A DNA stretch of 64,000 nucleotides, from positions 53,949,128 to 54,013,127 of the forward strand of contig CM057481.1 of the NCBI GenBank assembly GCA_030035585.1, given 5' to 3'. Position 1 is the stretch's first letter. The number at the start of each line of letters is the position of its first letter. This document shows, piece by piece, positions 33,816-46,372 of the stretch. Under the pieces are notes generated by a model. That model was given only the letters and a program-made list of their open reading frames with translations. It did not search any database and was not told where the DNA came from. The position numbers were made by a program, and so were the translations under genes. Source of the stretch: Dugong dugon. Its lineage: Eukaryota > Chordata > Mammalia > Sirenia > Dugongidae.

Positions 33816-35329
33816 ATGAGAATCTGATTTCTTCTCATCCATCTGTGTTCTTTGTACTGGAAAGATACTTCAGAGCCTCATTATTTGGGAAGAGGCACAT
33901 TCCTGCTTGAATTTCAACATTGAAATTGATTCCTTATTGGAGAATGCCACTGAATAGCACCACTCAGATGTCACTCAGACAGTCCCACTTGGAGAAACAA
34001 TACTTTATGTGTTGTTACTTTAATCACTTTATGACCAATATTGCATTGGTTGCAAACTCAGTTCATTTTACAAAGTGCTTATTAGCAGACCAGGAGGTTC
34101 CTGCTGTTGAAGAAAACCATGGGAGAGAAAAAAGTTTCACCTGAGACAATTTTATCCATTTGGTGAATTGTGAAAGACCATTATTTCATTTCTGTTGTGG
34201 GATATCTTGCTTCACAAAGGAACATAATTTGAAGACCACTGAGGCAGTCAGCTGCATCTTCTGAGGTAATAAGTGACGTGAGAACAGAAGCCATCTATAG
34301 TGCATTTTGGGGTCTCTCATAAGCCTGGCAAATAGAAGATGTTCAGTAAATACTCGGGGAATTGCAATTGAGAAGCAAGTTTTAGATACGTAACAGTAGA
34401 TAGTCTGCAATTCACTTTTTTTGCATTTAGAATACATTAATTGTTTGGAATAGTGCCTTAACTTCTAATCATGGCATGTTATGAAAGATTCCGGCTACAG
34501 CGTACATTACTGAAGTCCAAACCAACTCGTAAAGATGACCAGGAGGGGAAAATACACAGGGATTGCTGTTTTCTATGAATAATCCTATGTGTTTTCCAAT
34601 ATCTGAGGCATTTATAAAGGAAAATTTAAGTGTTCTGGCAGAGCCACAGACTTTCTAAGACAGCCTTGACAGACAGATCAATTTGATTCCTGACAGCGTG
34701 AGGAGGGTCGGCTCATTTTTAGCAGGTACATGTAACTCTGCGGGTGAAAAGTTAGCAATTACCTCAGATGACCTACCCTGCATTGCAGAGTGCTTCCAGG
34801 CACCACAGAGCTACATGGCCAGGAGGTGCGATTGCCAAGGTTGAGGGTTTGTTTGGGGAACCAATCGTTAACATAGGAACAAATTCTGGGACAATGAAAT
34901 GTTTAAACACATCTTCAGAAAATTCTAGAAATAGAATGGCCTTGACTCTCATTCTTGAATGAAAGTTCAAAGGGCCAACCCTAGGAAAATTTGGAAGGGC
35001 ACAACATGTGCCTTCTCTGACCTTTCACTGCCCCCTTTCCCCACTTCTTACAGCAGGCACTCCACCCCACATCAGGAGTCATTCCTGAAGGCTGAGTGAT
35101 TGGCATCCATTGAATGAAACTCATTCACACTCAAGTATTACCTTGAGCTCTCATTTGCATTTAAAGCCTTTTCTTTCTAATTGTGGAATTGCCAGTTTTT
35201 TTTAAAAAAGATTTTCAAGAAGAAAACAGGAGATTTGGGGTCGGGTGGGGGGTGAGGTAGGGCTTATGATCACTCCAAGTCTATTTTCTCAGGTTTGAAA
35301 TATAAACTTGGAATGCCTTTTATGTTTCC
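33816..35329. other. Intergenic DNA, SINE-free, possible conserved noncoding
   Basis: No repeat is named over 1.5 kb. The part at 34,600-34,800 ('cttgacagacagatcaattt', 'gcagagtgcttccaggcacc') has non-repetitive texture. Several short ORFs overlap on opposite strands and are treated as chance. Confidence 0.3.
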
Positions 35330-35440
35330 CTTGAGGAGGCAAGAGGGAAGGAAGGATAGAGGGATGGAGGGAGGAGGGATGGAAGGAAGGAACAAACGAA
35401 AAACAGGAAGAGAAGGGAAAGAAGGAGGGGGAAAGATGGT
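35330..35440. repeat. Purine-rich low-complexity tract
   Basis: GGAA/GGAT/GGGA-rich run ('gagggaaggaaggatagagg', 'ggaaagaaggagggggaaag'). Confidence 0.85.
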
Positions 35441-35475
35441 TTTAGTTCTTATCCCAGGGCTGACGCCCCTTTAAA

Positions 35476-35664
35476 GGAGTCCCTGGGTGAGACAAAAAGT
35501 TACGTGCTCTTAGTGGTTCAAATCCATCCAGAGATACCTTAGAAGAAAGGTCTAGCGATCTACTTCCAAAAATCACAGCCACTGAAAACCCTATTGTGCA
35601 GTTTTATTCTGAAACATATGGGGTCACTATGAGTTATAATTGACTCCCAAGACGCTGGGTTGGT
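35476..35664 (+). repeat. Afrotherian SINE, second subtype, internally deleted
   Basis: The head 'aggagtccctgggtgagaca' is shortened before 'agtggttcaaatccatccag'. The tail is 'ggggtcactatgagttataa'. Confidence 0.8.
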
Positions 35665-36299
35665 CCCTTTAAGGGTAGTCTTCAGAGTGATAGGGATGGA
35701 GGAATGTGGCCTGTGGGCAGTGATTTCTTCTAGAGCCTAAAGCCTCTACTTTTTCTTCTCAATTCCATTGCCTAGAGATCAGTCAAACCCCCTGATGCCC
35801 ACAATTTTAACACTACCAATCTCATTCCATCCCCCTGCCCCAAGACATGGAAGTATGTGTATATTCTGTAACACTTCAGTAGACATTGTCCTATGCTTGT
35901 ATAGGTGAATGATCTAGAATAATCCCTGTATATTATTTTATTGTTCCAACCTCTGTTTCTGACAAAATAAGAGGCTTGAATCCCTTTATGTCAACACAGA
36001 TATCATCATAGAGCATGTCATCAGAGTCCCTCAATGCATAGCAAGCTCCATTCCCCGCGCAGCTCATCCACTCAGCTAAACATTGGACAGGGAGTTGGCT
36101 TGAGACCAGACAAGACGGACTGAAATCTCACATGGACAGGTGAGCTCTCACATACATTTCTCTAAAGTTGGATTAGTAATAGTCTCACTGGCCTTTCTCA
36201 TTTAGCAGAAAAGATTGATTAGCAAAGCCTACTCTGGGCCTATAAGAGTGGAGGACACTTATTTGCCTCCTCCTGTCTAACCTTCTTAAACAGTCTAAA
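35665..36299. other. Intergenic DNA, nothing recognised
   Basis: No SINE and no motif-bearing ORF; a few old-repeat-like strings that I cannot assign. Confidence 0.35.
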
Positions 36300-36300
36300 C

Positions 36301-36516
36301 CCAAAACCAAACCAGTTGCTGTGGAGTCGATTATGACTCACGGCGACCCTTTGGGTGTCAGAGTAGAACTATGCTCCGTAGGGTTGTTAATGGCTGATTT
36401 TTTTGGAAGTAGCTCTAGGCCTTTCTTCTGAGGTGCCTCTGAGTGGCCTTGAACCTTCAAACTTCAGTTTAGTAGCCAAGTGCATTAAGTGTTTGCACTA
36501 CCCAGGGACTCCTTAA
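36301..36516 (-). repeat. Afrotherian SINE, second subtype
   Basis: 'cagttgctgtggagtcgatt', 'gtgtcagagtagaactatgc', 'ggcctttcttctgaggtgcc' and 'tgcactacccagggactcc'. Confidence 0.88.
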
Positions 36517-36744
36517 ACAATCCAGGCCTGTCCAATCTTTCTTGCTTTACAGTTCCCAGCCACTCTGTGGCCCCAAGCACATGCTGTCTGTACACACACT
36601 CTGCCTGTCTCATTGTGTTAAATGTTATTTGATTAGAGTTGGTCTCTTGTTAGTTAGATGCTTAGAGTTAATAGAGATGACGTGTAAACATTCTAAGTTT
36701 AGCATTCCAAGGCAGCCCTCTTATCATTGAAAGCCTGTTTTGTA

Positions 36745-36794
36745 ATTTTATCCAGTCTTTGGGAAGGAGATTTTATCTAGTCTTTGGGAAGGAG
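36745..36794. repeat. Tandem 25-bp duplication
   Basis: The unit 'attttatccagtctttggga' + 'aggag' is followed at once by a second copy with one C-to-T change. It is a recent-looking slippage or small duplication. Confidence 0.9.
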
Positions 36795-37329
36795 AAAGCC
36801 TTCTGGAAAGTGCATGGAAGTACTTACATAACCACAAAATATCTCACACTTGTGTTTGTTCTGCAATGGTATTAAAGTTATAAATATTTTACATCAAGAT
36901 AATATTAATGATGATGATGAAGGCTAAATACTTCTCTTTAAATAACAGACTCACAGAGTAAGGCAGCCAAGCCCAGCTGAAGGAACAGCAGATTACCATC
37001 TCCCACCTCACTCTCACTGTAGTGTGCGATGGCAGGTGGGAAAGCTGGCACTACTGAGACTCATTCCCCTATGCCCTTTCAGGGGGCTATTGCTCCAGTC
37101 ATGTAAAGTCACCTAAGTTAGAAGTTCTTATCATGAGCCTGTGTTGTTTAACAAGCCACAGTCATGCCTGGAGAGCAGTTTCCGATAATAGGAAAAAAAT
37201 GGAGATGTCATTGAGCACCTACTAGTGCTCCCCAATCTCCCACACACACCCTAATTCTAGACATCCACTGCAAAATTGCACTTTGCTAATTAGAAGGGGA
37301 GGACCCAACACACAGATGTCAATGACTCA
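36795..37329. other. Intergenic DNA, nothing recognised
   Basis: Short (GAT)n near 36,907-36,921; otherwise unremarkable. Confidence 0.35.
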
Positions 37330-37530
37330 CTAAGCCTTGTAGTTAAGACACAGATTTTGGAATGAAACAGATGTGGGGTAGGGTTCTAGCTCCGCTACTA
37401 ATTAATTGTCACATTGAGTGGTTATCTAGCTTCTCTGTGTTCTATTCCTCACCTGTAAAATGGGTATAAGGTACCTACCTCATAGATAGTACAAGGATAC
37501 GAGGTCTAAGAATAAATTGGCCTTATATGA
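37330..37530 (+). repeat. MIR SINE
   Basis: 'gggttctagctccgctacta' and 'cctcacctgtaaaatgggta' followed by 'taaggtacctacctcataga' are the classic MIR order. Confidence 0.85.
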
Positions 37531-37837
37531 TGACGTGATGAGATCATAGTCATCAAAAGGGGTATTGGTAACGCGTTCCAGCTGATTTTTGCCAAGCGGG
37601 AATTCTAGCCTAGTATGTCCACATTTTCTAAGTTTTTGAAATAGTGTTTCCTAATGTAAGTAAAAACCATAAATATTAATGTGAGCTCCCCCAATAAGTT
37701 AGCAACTAATTCATATTTTAGAAACCTGTGAGACCAACTGAGTAGGCAAAAGAAAAACTGTCCTGCAATAGGATTTGGCCCTTGGGCCATCTCTTTCCAC
37801 CTCTAGCCTAACAAATCATGAATACTCAACATTTAAC

Positions 37838-38004
37838 CAAAAAACCCAAACCCACTGCTGTCAAGTACATTCCGACCATTGCCACCCTATAGGACAGAGT
37901 AGAACTTCCCCTTAAGGTTTCCAAGGAGCAGCTGGTGGACTCAAACTGCTGACCTTTTCATTAGCAGCTGAACACTTAACCACAATACCACCAGGGCTCC
38001 ACTC
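37838..38004 (-). repeat. Afrotherian SINE, short subtype
   Basis: 'cccactgctgtcaagtacat', 'ggacagagtagaacttcccc' and 'ccacaataccaccagggctc'. Confidence 0.88.
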
Positions 38005-38394
38005 AACATATAGTGACCATTATTATTATCATTAGCTTTGGCCACTATCAGAAAACAATCCTAATCAGAGAGTATCCTAACGTTTGTATGACAATTGTCC
38101 GGTCATATAGTAAAGTTGCTGTTGGAATCCTAAAAATTAACTGATGGCTTGAGGTCCTGTGTGTTCAGAGTTAATTATGAATTTGTCAGTTAGGTGCCTG
38201 CATAAGCAAGCTCTGTCTTATCTAAGCCTAAGTAGGCAAAGCCAGGTACAACCAGAAATTCAATATCACTATGGGCATAATGACAAAACGTAGGGTTTAT
38301 GCCAGAATACGAAGAATACATTCTACTTAGAAAGCAGGAGAAAAAACTGAACATGCCTGTTTCTACATATAAGGTGCATCTTGTAAGCACTAAA

Positions 38395-38600
38395 GGAGCC
38401 CTGGTGGAGCAGTGGTTAAAGCACTTGACTGTGAACTGAAAAGTTGGCGGTTTGAACCCATTAGCCACTCCGCGGGAGAAAGACCTGACGATCTGCTGCC
38501 GAAAAAATTGCAGCCTAGAAAACCCTATGAGGTAGTTCTAGTCTACTCTATAGGGTCACTATGAGTCGGAATTGGCTCACCAGCAACTGTTTTTTTTTAA
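38395..38600 (+). repeat. Afrotherian SINE, long subtype
   Basis: 'aggagccctggtggagcagt', 'gcggtttgaacccattagcc', 'gggagaaagacctgacgatc' and 'atgagtcggaattggctcac', then a T-run. Confidence 0.9.
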
Positions 38601-38908
38601 AAAAATATGTGTTCAATGCAAGTTTATATGAAAAATAGCACATAAGTACTTATATTTATAAACTTCTACATAGAGAGAGATTCTGCGAAAAAGAAGCGGT
38701 TATGCACAGTCACGTTGAATTTTCACTCGTGGGCAATTGAGGACCTTTGTTAAGTGTGCAGAGGATGTGGGTCCAGACCCAGCTCTTCCCTTCTCTAGCA
38801 GTGGGAAAAGACAGAAAGATACTGCTGAAAAGCAAAATTAATAACAGAGATCTTACTTTGATTTTTAAGGTTTCTCGTATCCACCAAATCAAATATTAAC
38901 TCTAAAAA

Positions 38909-39319
38909 GCCTGACCAAGCTGCAAAAGCCTGCCAGAAGCTGCTCTATAGCAGTGTAAATTTGTCTTATCCTGCTAGAAAAGGATAATTGTCAAACCTCT
39001 GCCTCCTAATTTCAATCTCAAACAGCCTCATGACTGCAGGTGGGTGGAGGGCCAAATTATTAGCAGCCAGGCCAGAAGCAACCTGATTACCAGTTGATCT
39101 CAGTAAAGGGGGAGGTAGGGGGATGCAGGGTTCAATCAATCATGTTAAGATTAGCCAATGGTTGATCTTCTATATTTCTCCCTCCTCTTCTCTTTATAAG
39201 CCTCAGTTTCTATCTAGCTTCTTCGAGCCATTTCCCTTTTCTGGAATCAAAATGGCCTCCCTATATGCATATAGAATAAACCTTATGTTCAAATTTCCGT
39301 GAGTTTTGATTCTTTTTAA
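38909..39319 (+). mobile_element. Probable solo LTR
   Basis: Starts around 'tgaccaagctgcaaaagcct' and ends near 'gattctttttaaca'. It holds a TATA-like 'tctctttataagcctcagtt' near 39,192 and a polyadenylation signal 'gaataaacc' near 39,277, in LTR order and spacing. It abuts MIR sequence on its right. No clear target duplication was found. Confidence 0.55.
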
Positions 39320-39321
39320 CA

Positions 39322-39478
39322 GTACTAAAGCTCTCTGAGCCTCATCTGTAGAAACGGAGATAATACTAGGATCGGCCTCAAATATTCTCGATTATGGAGA
39401 ATAAAGAAACGTAATGTAAACGTGCTCAGCATGATTCCCACAACACAATAAATGTTCAGAAGATTCGCTATTAGGATC
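39322..39478 (+). repeat. MIR 3' part, next to the LTR
   Basis: 'gctctctgagcctcatctgt' followed by 'agaaacggagataatactag' and 'cacaataaatgttcagaaga' match the MIR 3' half. The 5' half was probably displaced by the LTR. Confidence 0.6.
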
Positions 39479-42400
39479 TCAGTACTAAAGGCAAACTAGT
39501 AAAATTAGTTTAAGGATATCTTAGCTTTTTTGAATGGCTAATATTTTTATTATGACACCTATCTGGGAGCAAATTACAGAAATAAGGACTTGTGACTTTC
39601 TTATATTACATCTACAAAGTACGATTTAAATGCCTTTACTGCTGCCATCAGAGGTGACTCAGGATAAACTCTTGGAGAACAGGTATTTTAATGCAGTATC
39701 TTTAGTTTGCCTTGTAAACTCAAGGTGTGAAATCTCATCCCTTAATCTTCAAAGTGTGACAAAGAGCTATTGATTGAGAGCATATTGTCATTTAAATTAG
39801 AATTAGGGATGGGTGAAATGTGGTTATTCAACAATTCAAACCTTTCTTTTAATACCGTCAAGGACAACTTAACCTTAACCCAAACACACTTCTAAAACTT
39901 ATGACTTTCCAATATGTCTAAAATCAATGTGGTTTTCTTCAAGTAAGAGAATCATGTCTTTATTCTCAGATTCTGAATGCAGAAGTTTTGGATCTGGTGG
40001 TGAAAATCTTTCAAAAAGCTTTGCTCTGGGTCACAAAACACTTGTGTCTCGACACAAATCCAACTACATTTGCACCTTAATATGAAATTAAATCAGTCAA
40101 CACATTTTCCTAGAGTAGCTAGTTGTAACCGTACATGCATTTTCAAAAATTAAGTGCTATGTGGGTGATGTATGCTTTAATTTAGAGTATTTTAAGTAGA
40201 AAACCATCCTTCTAAAGGAACAAATTGTTAAGAACTTCGTGTCTTTTATTACTGGCAAAACAGCATTCAATTCTAAAGGCATTAGCCAGTGCGGACCTTT
40301 AACGAGACAATGGACGAAATCGCAACTCTGTGCGTGAGTGCATGCGTGTGTGAGTATTTATGCTGTATTATCGGCTCTCTTGCATTTTGCCATATGAATA
40401 TATTTCATAAGTAACTTGTTTTGATATTGCGAATCCACACACACACACTATGCCTATACTGGCAAAATGCTGGACTCAATCTCGAATCTTCCTCGGGCCA
40501 AGTTCCCTGCAGTTTCACAGGAATGCAGACAGCATGGAGGCTGTAGCCTAGATTTCCTATATTGAAGTACATTGAGAATTTATTTTGTCAAAGCATCTCC
40601 TCGCTCGCTCTCTCTCTTTCTATAACGCATGCACACCTGTCGGTTTTTCTCGGGAATGGCAGGCATTTACTGGGATGACACGTTATGCCAGAGGTGCCTT
40701 TGGCAGTTTCTTGTCCTCAGGGCAACCATTGTTCTGGCAGCAGTGTAAGTCGGCGAGCAGTGCAAGGGCATCTGGCACCATCCTCCCCCGCCCCTCCTCT
40801 TAGATGGGGCATGGGCTCCGAGGTGCATTTCACTGGCTTGACACATGAGGTCATGGAAGGTAGCTTCCAACTCCAGTACATCCCATGTAAACCGTAGCAC
40901 TGACAAGACAGTTGGCGGTATCCATCAGTGGGTGGGAATCCTACTAGAGCAGTTCTAACTAAGCCTTCACTGTGGCACAATGCTGATTATCATTAGATGT
41001 GTTCTTCTCACTTGCAAAGGAAATCGACTAGAAGTGTATTTCTCTGCTCACAGTGGTTTGTTAAGGTGTCTGTTAAATAAGTGGGAACATCCAATTTTAT
41101 ATTTTCTCTAAAAACTTTAAGTAGAAAAATCACATGTGAATGCCATCTTCAGATCATATGATTAGAAAGTGAGGGTTTTTTTTTTTTTTTTTTTTTTTAC
41201 TTCAGATATCATGACCAACATTGGTCAGAAGGCAACTTTTCTTATCAGAAAATTTACAGGGACTCACCGTAACCCTGAAAAATAGGTGAGGGGTATTGCT
41301 TGTCAATATAAATAAGCAATTTATGTTATCAAATCTTTAAGGGTTTCTACTCACTTGCTGTAGGGAAAAATGAATTACGGGTCTTATGGTGACTAACTTA
41401 TATTCACTAATACATTCTATTTTGAATGGCAGTGTAGACATTTAAAGACAGAATAGGTTTTAGTAAAATTCAGGCAAATATAATATCTAAATTGTTTAGA
41501 AAATGACCACTTAGGAATTCCAGATATTGGGGGGAAGCAAGATGTTTTACTGCCGCCTTGTGGACAATTTAAAAGAACTGATGTTCATTTAAGCCAGTAG
41601 TTAATTTCTCAATCCTGGTCAGCACCAGAGCCAGCCAAAAATGTGTACAGGACAGAGGTGGACTCGAATTCAATATTAATTAATTGGGCTTAGTCAGAAT
41701 ATTTTATTTCCTTTTTTTAACCCAAGTATATCCATAGAGTCTTCCAGAGATTATGTCACTGTATTTCAATAAATTCCTAACACACAAAGAAGGGATGAGG
41801 AGGAAGTGGAATAGAATTAAATATTTAGTTACAAGGGTTCAATCAGAATAATATTTTCCCGTTTTTTATTTTAAATTCAAGGAGGTCCAAATATACTTCA
41901 AATAATTATACTACTATCAAGAAAATTTAGAAAAATCTCAGCTAAGTGCCACAGAATTAAATGCAGCACGAGAAAAGGAGTGATAAGAAAAACTGGACAT
42001 TTTCTAGGGTCTAGTCCAGCATTTCAGCTTCGAATGTTTATTTAAACATAACTTGAGTTTATAAACTTGTTTTCTGGGGAGATTTATAGTGCTTTCTGGT
42101 TTTGGCTAGATTGAAAAAGTCCAGCCTGACTTCCTGCTAAGAACATGCTTGTGTAAACCACCTTCTTAAATTTTGGCATGAAAAAAAAATATTTTCGTTG
42201 GATACGTTTCTAATTACAAACAAATGTTCAGGTAGATGCTTCATTTAAACCTACTTATCATATCGTGGAAATAGCATTCTGGAATCTATTAGCATTCCAG
42301 TATTACATAAATTCTTGTTGACAAAATACCAACTAATATTTTAATTTCCAACTTCCCATTGTTCATCTCTTGGATAAATACTGGAAAAATCTGACCAATC

Positions 42401-42999
42401 TTTGTACCTTTGAGTAGTGAATCTAAATTTAAAAGTGAAAGAATAAACAGATTTTTAATTAAAAACCATTTTAAGCAGAAGAAGTTATAAAAATAAAAGC
42501 TCTGAAATTTAGAACACAATTTTACATGATTTTGCAGCTATTATTGAATCATCATATTTCTTTCACCGGGGAGAAAAAGCATCTTGTAAGGGAACAAACT
42601 GAAAACCAAACAATGCATTAACCCAAATTTTGCTAAAGTTTAAATTACTCATTTTATTATTAAACTATCTTGATTTGAGTAAGAAATGGGAATATGGTTT
42701 AAAACAAAATAAATATACACCCAAATTTTTTTTGCCAAACTGCAGGCAACACTCCACGAATCACAAAGCAGCGTTTAGCGTTTAGTGACTTTCTTCTTCT
42801 TTTTTGAACACAAGGAACCTCAAATAAATGTCATTTTCAAAATTTCTGTCCCATTTTTGCTATAGTATGGAAGGCTGTCAGACCCCAGGTAAATATACTG
42901 ATCCCCTCTTATTATAATAAAAGTTCAGTTCTAAATTCTTTCACAAAGATGTGTTCTTGCCTACCATCAGTAGGATAATGATCATTCATTTTTCAGCGT
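39479..42999. other. SINE-free 3.5-kb block
   Basis: No lineage-specific SINE, L1 or LTR is seen. The part at 40,200-40,450 ends in a short (CA)n. The part at 40,600-40,960 is GC-richer, and four overlapping ORFs on both strands there reflect composition, not coding. A T-run lies at 41,176-41,200. Texture at 40,230-40,420 and 42,740-42,860 is compatible with conserved noncoding DNA. Confidence 0.35.
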
Positions 43000-43205
43000 T
43001 GATGAGTGTTCATTAAATACCATGCGCTTTACTTGGATTCTCGTTACAGCCTCTTTACAGCCTATAAAATAAGCTTGGATTATTAACATCTCATTTTTAT
43101 AGATGAGAAAATGAAGGCTCAGAGAGGTTAAGTAAACGAGCATGGTCTCACAGCCTTTCAGTGTTTCTGCTAGCAGCATCCAGGACTTTGTGTCACTACA
43201 CTTCC
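43000..43205 (-). repeat. MIR SINE
   Basis: 'catttttatagatgagaaaa' then 'tgaaggctcagagaggttaa' and 'ggtctcacagcctttcagtg' are the reverse complement of the MIR core. Confidence 0.85.
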
Positions 43206-43256
43206 TCCATATACCTCTGGGGGCCCAGCATCTCCTCTTTGTTCAATGTACTTTGT

Positions 43257-43335
43257 TCAAAGTAGGAACTTATTGGCTCAAGTAACTGGAAATTCAAAGG
43301 TGACACTAGCATCAGGTGAGGTTTGAGCCAGTGCT
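43257..43335. repeat. Unassigned repeat, fragment sharing 44,822-44,900
   Basis: 'cttattggctcaagtaactg' followed by 'gaaattcaaaggtgac' and 'gcatcaggtgaggtttga' recurs almost verbatim at 44,831. It is an old family I do not name. Confidence 0.6.
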
Positions 43336-43434
43336 TTTGAGCTGTACTCTGGCTCATGGAACAGAGCTAAATGGTTAAAGACCTTTCAACAATGTTCAAG
43401 AAGCAAGTATTTAACACGTGCTAAAGGTGTTCAT

Positions 43435-43640
43435 TGTTTTCTTGTTAATTCATTTAATAAATGTTTATTTAATGTTTTTTTTATGCTGAGTAGAGAGCTA
43501 GGAACAAGGGTACAGCAATGCCACACCCAGTATGGTAGCTATGCTTTTGGAGCTTACAGTTAAGCATCAGACACAGAATAAGTTTCAGGAACAAAAAAGT
43601 GAGTAGGACCCAGACCTTCATGATATAGGGGAAAACGCAG
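43435..43640 (+). repeat. L2 LINE 3' fragment
   Basis: 'tcatttaataaatgtttatt' and 'gagctaggaacaagggtaca' then 'tttggagcttacagttaagc' follow L2 order. Confidence 0.6.
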
Positions 43641-43807
43641 TCATTTTAGATTCGTGTGGAGTTCAGGTGGCTGTGATCTTCTACTTCTGGGAAAGTTGGG
43701 AGCCACTCAGCTTTCGCCTTAGTTTCTTCTTCTGTGCAAACAGGTTTACTCAGAGGCTCAGCATAGAGCATATAAAGTCCCTGGCCTAAAGTACGTGTTT
43801 CATGCAT

Positions 43808-44061
43808 TGCTGTTGTTTGCTGCCATTGAGTCAGTTCCAGCTCATGGTGACCCACGTATAACAGAATGAAACGTTGTCCAGTCCTGCACGGTCTTCATGA
43901 TCCTTGGTATATCTGAGTCCATAGTTGTGACTATTGTGTCAATCCATCTCATTGAGGGTTTTCTACACCTTCGCTGGCCCTCTCCTTTACCAAACACGAC
44001 ATCCTTCTCCAGCAATGGGTCCTTCCTGATAACACGTCCCAAGTAAGAGAGTTGAAATCTC
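43808..44061 (-). mobile_element. RTE LINE 3' end
   Basis: On minus it ends 'atgagctggaactgactcaa' plus 'tggcagcaaacaaca'. It matches the 3' parts at 12,411-12,660 and 54,490-54,720 (for example 'caccttcgctggccctctcc' here against their versions). It abuts a composite SINE on the right. Confidence 0.85.
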
Positions 44062-44475
44062 AGATGATAGTCTGTGATCTGTGGGGTTTTTATTGACCAA
44101 TTTTTGGAAGTAGATCATCAGGCCTTTCTTCCTAGTCTCTCTTTGGAAGCTCCTTGGAAACCTGCCCACCATGAGTTACCCTGCTGGTACAGTGAAACCT
44201 GTGAGAACTGGAACTTACCAGGGCTGCCTGGTTTTTCCAGGTCTCACAAGTTGTCTGCCTTTGACTGGGTGAAGTCTTACCACTTTTTTTTATTGTTCTC
44301 TTTAGTGGAAAACATTGGCGTCTTCCTTCTCTGACAGGTTTCCACCTTACAGAAGTTCCAGCTTTCACAGGTTTTATGGTATTTGAAATACTAGTGGCAT
44401 ATCTTCCAGCATGATAGCAACACACAAGCCACGCATTGTGACAGACAGGTGGTGGGTTCCACATGTAGTGGCTAT
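44062..44475 (-). repeat. tRNA-Gly/RTE composite SINE, interrupted
   Basis: 'gatcatcaggcctttcttcc', 'ggaagctccttggaaacctg', then after the inserted element 'tttgaaatactagtggcata' and 'gatagcaacacacaagccac'. The element at 44,190-44,379 splits it at a TA. Confidence 0.75.
44190..44379. mobile_element. Tigger/pogo-like MITE, 190 bp, inside a SINE
   Basis: Ends 'cagtgaaacctgtgagaact' and 'gctttcacaggttttatgg' form a terminal inverted repeat, flanked by TA on each side (44,188-44,189 and 44,380-44,381). Both ends match the 462-bp element at 31,355-31,816. The SINE continues exactly across the insertion. Confidence 0.85.
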
Positions 44476-44807
44476 TATTGTAACAGATCAGGGGGACAAG
44501 GAGATGTGCAAACAATTCAGTGATTATGTAAGAATACCATACTGACGGAATTGACAAAGTTCTCCTGTAAGGGTGGGGGGACTTTGAAGATGAGAAAACT
44601 GCTGAGCAGGAGGAATTTCATGAACCAAAGACAGATGATCAGAAAGTTCGGGCGTATGTAGGATTGGACGACTGATGCAGTCAGTTCTCAAAAGTAGGTC
44701 CTAAATGCCAAAATTTAGGGCTTATACTCTGTAAATAAATTTTGTGATGCACTCTCCCTGTTACCAGTGAGGCATCTTTGACTGCAAGTATAAATCAGTG
44801 CAACTCA

Positions 44808-45215
44808 GACTAGATTAAACAAGTAGGAAATTTATTGGCTCAAGTAACTGGAAATTCAAAGGTGACGCTCGCATCAGGTGAGGTTTGACCCAGAAGTCAT
44901 CATGCAGAATTGTTCTGCAATTCTCTCAACTCCCTTGTCTTCCATAGAGTGGTGCCACCTTCAGGCAAGGCTCCGCTCTTGGCAGCAACAAAGTCCGCAA
45001 CAAATGAATTCAGGTCCCATGGGCCACTAGGGTCACATGCTCATCCCTAAACCAATCCGTGTTCTAAGACAGAGAAACGCTGAATGGCATTAGCCAATGG
45101 GGGCCCACCCAAAGAGAAGGAGCACTACATGGCTGCGAATGAGTGAGGTAAAATATGGGAGCTGTTGGCCAAAGGGAGAAGCGCTACCAACCAATATCTA
45201 ATACAACAGAGTCGC
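44808..45215. repeat. Unassigned ancient repeat
   Basis: 'cttattggctcaagtaactg', 'cactagggtcacatgctcat', 'gcattagccaatgggggccc' recall a common eutherian interspersed repeat. A fragment of the same family lies at 43,257-43,335. Confidence 0.5.
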
Positions 45216-46319
45216 AGTTGGAGTAGATCCTTGGAAGGACTGGCATCCAACTTCCTCAAAACGATTAAATTAAACAGAAAAGAATGAGAAGAAATAGAGT
45301 AAGTATATGTTCCTATTTTTACACGGGAAATATACTGTTGGCATATGTTTGAGACATAGCAATGTATGTAAAGTTAAGAATTCTGAAAAATTTTATTCTC
45401 CAATTTGTGAAAGCATATCCACAAAAGTGGGATTTGCTCTGAATCAAATACATTTTGAGACTAATCCTGAAACAGACGCTTTTAGAATTCCTCTTTAGTT
45501 CATATTTCTTTAGAGTCCTCCCCCCCCTTTTTTTTGGTGCTAAAACAGTCCAGAATGAGTTTTATTATGATGGCAATAAGAAAATTTAAATAAAACATTT
45601 ATTTTATTTTTCCTTTGTGTTTCCCCAAATGTTTCCCTTGCGAAGCCTTCTAATATCTACGGCTGTAGATGTGTCATCATTACTTAGCTGGAATGTTTGC
45701 GTTATTAGAACCACATTAGGTAGTAAGCAAAAACACATGCCCGGGAGTCTAGTTATGAGATTTGTGCATGTTTTCTTTGAGTTGAAACAAAAGAATAATG
45801 ACCAGCAGCATTCAGCAACTTAGCCTTGTCTCTATCCTATTAGGATCTATTCCCAGGAGAGAGCTCTGGTTTTAAAAGCTATTTGCAAATGTATAGCGAC
45901 TTTTTTGCGTGTAATTTTTATTTCACAAAGCAGTTCCAGAATACAGGGCGAAAAGAACAAAATGTCTTGACTTGAGGACGTCTTTTTTTTTCCTGAAATG
46001 ACTAATGAATGACAAGAACGGTAAGGAAAATTATGGTTTGTGTTTTTCAGTAGTAACATAGAGCATTTGCTGCTTGTGCAGAAGGGTCTATAGAACATTC
46101 AAACTGATGATATCCCTTGATTAGTTGGGATTATAGGAATGCACTAAAAAAAAAAAAAAGCCATGCCACAATTTATTTTTACTCCTAATACAGTGACCTG
46201 CACAGTATCTTATCCAAAGTCCATAAATTAAGTCCACGGAAACATAACTTGGCCATGTCTCTCGAGTCCATGGTGTTTCAATGGATCTTACTAGAGAAAA
46301 TCTCTAAATTTCTGGTACT
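45216..46319. other. Intergenic DNA, nothing recognised
   Basis: AT-rich, with C- and T-runs near 45,519-45,536 and an A-run near 46,147. No gene or named repeat. Confidence 0.35.
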
Positions 46320-46372
46320 TTAGTTGGGACATTGATTCATTCATTAAATATTTACTGAACCTTAATATGTGC

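Noticed and set aside
40585-40980. Four overlapping ORFs on both strands
   Set aside because: They arise from locally higher GC content, with no motif and no splice or start context.
44132-44557. 141-codon ORF on minus
   Set aside because: It runs across a SINE and the MITE inserted in it, so it is not a gene.
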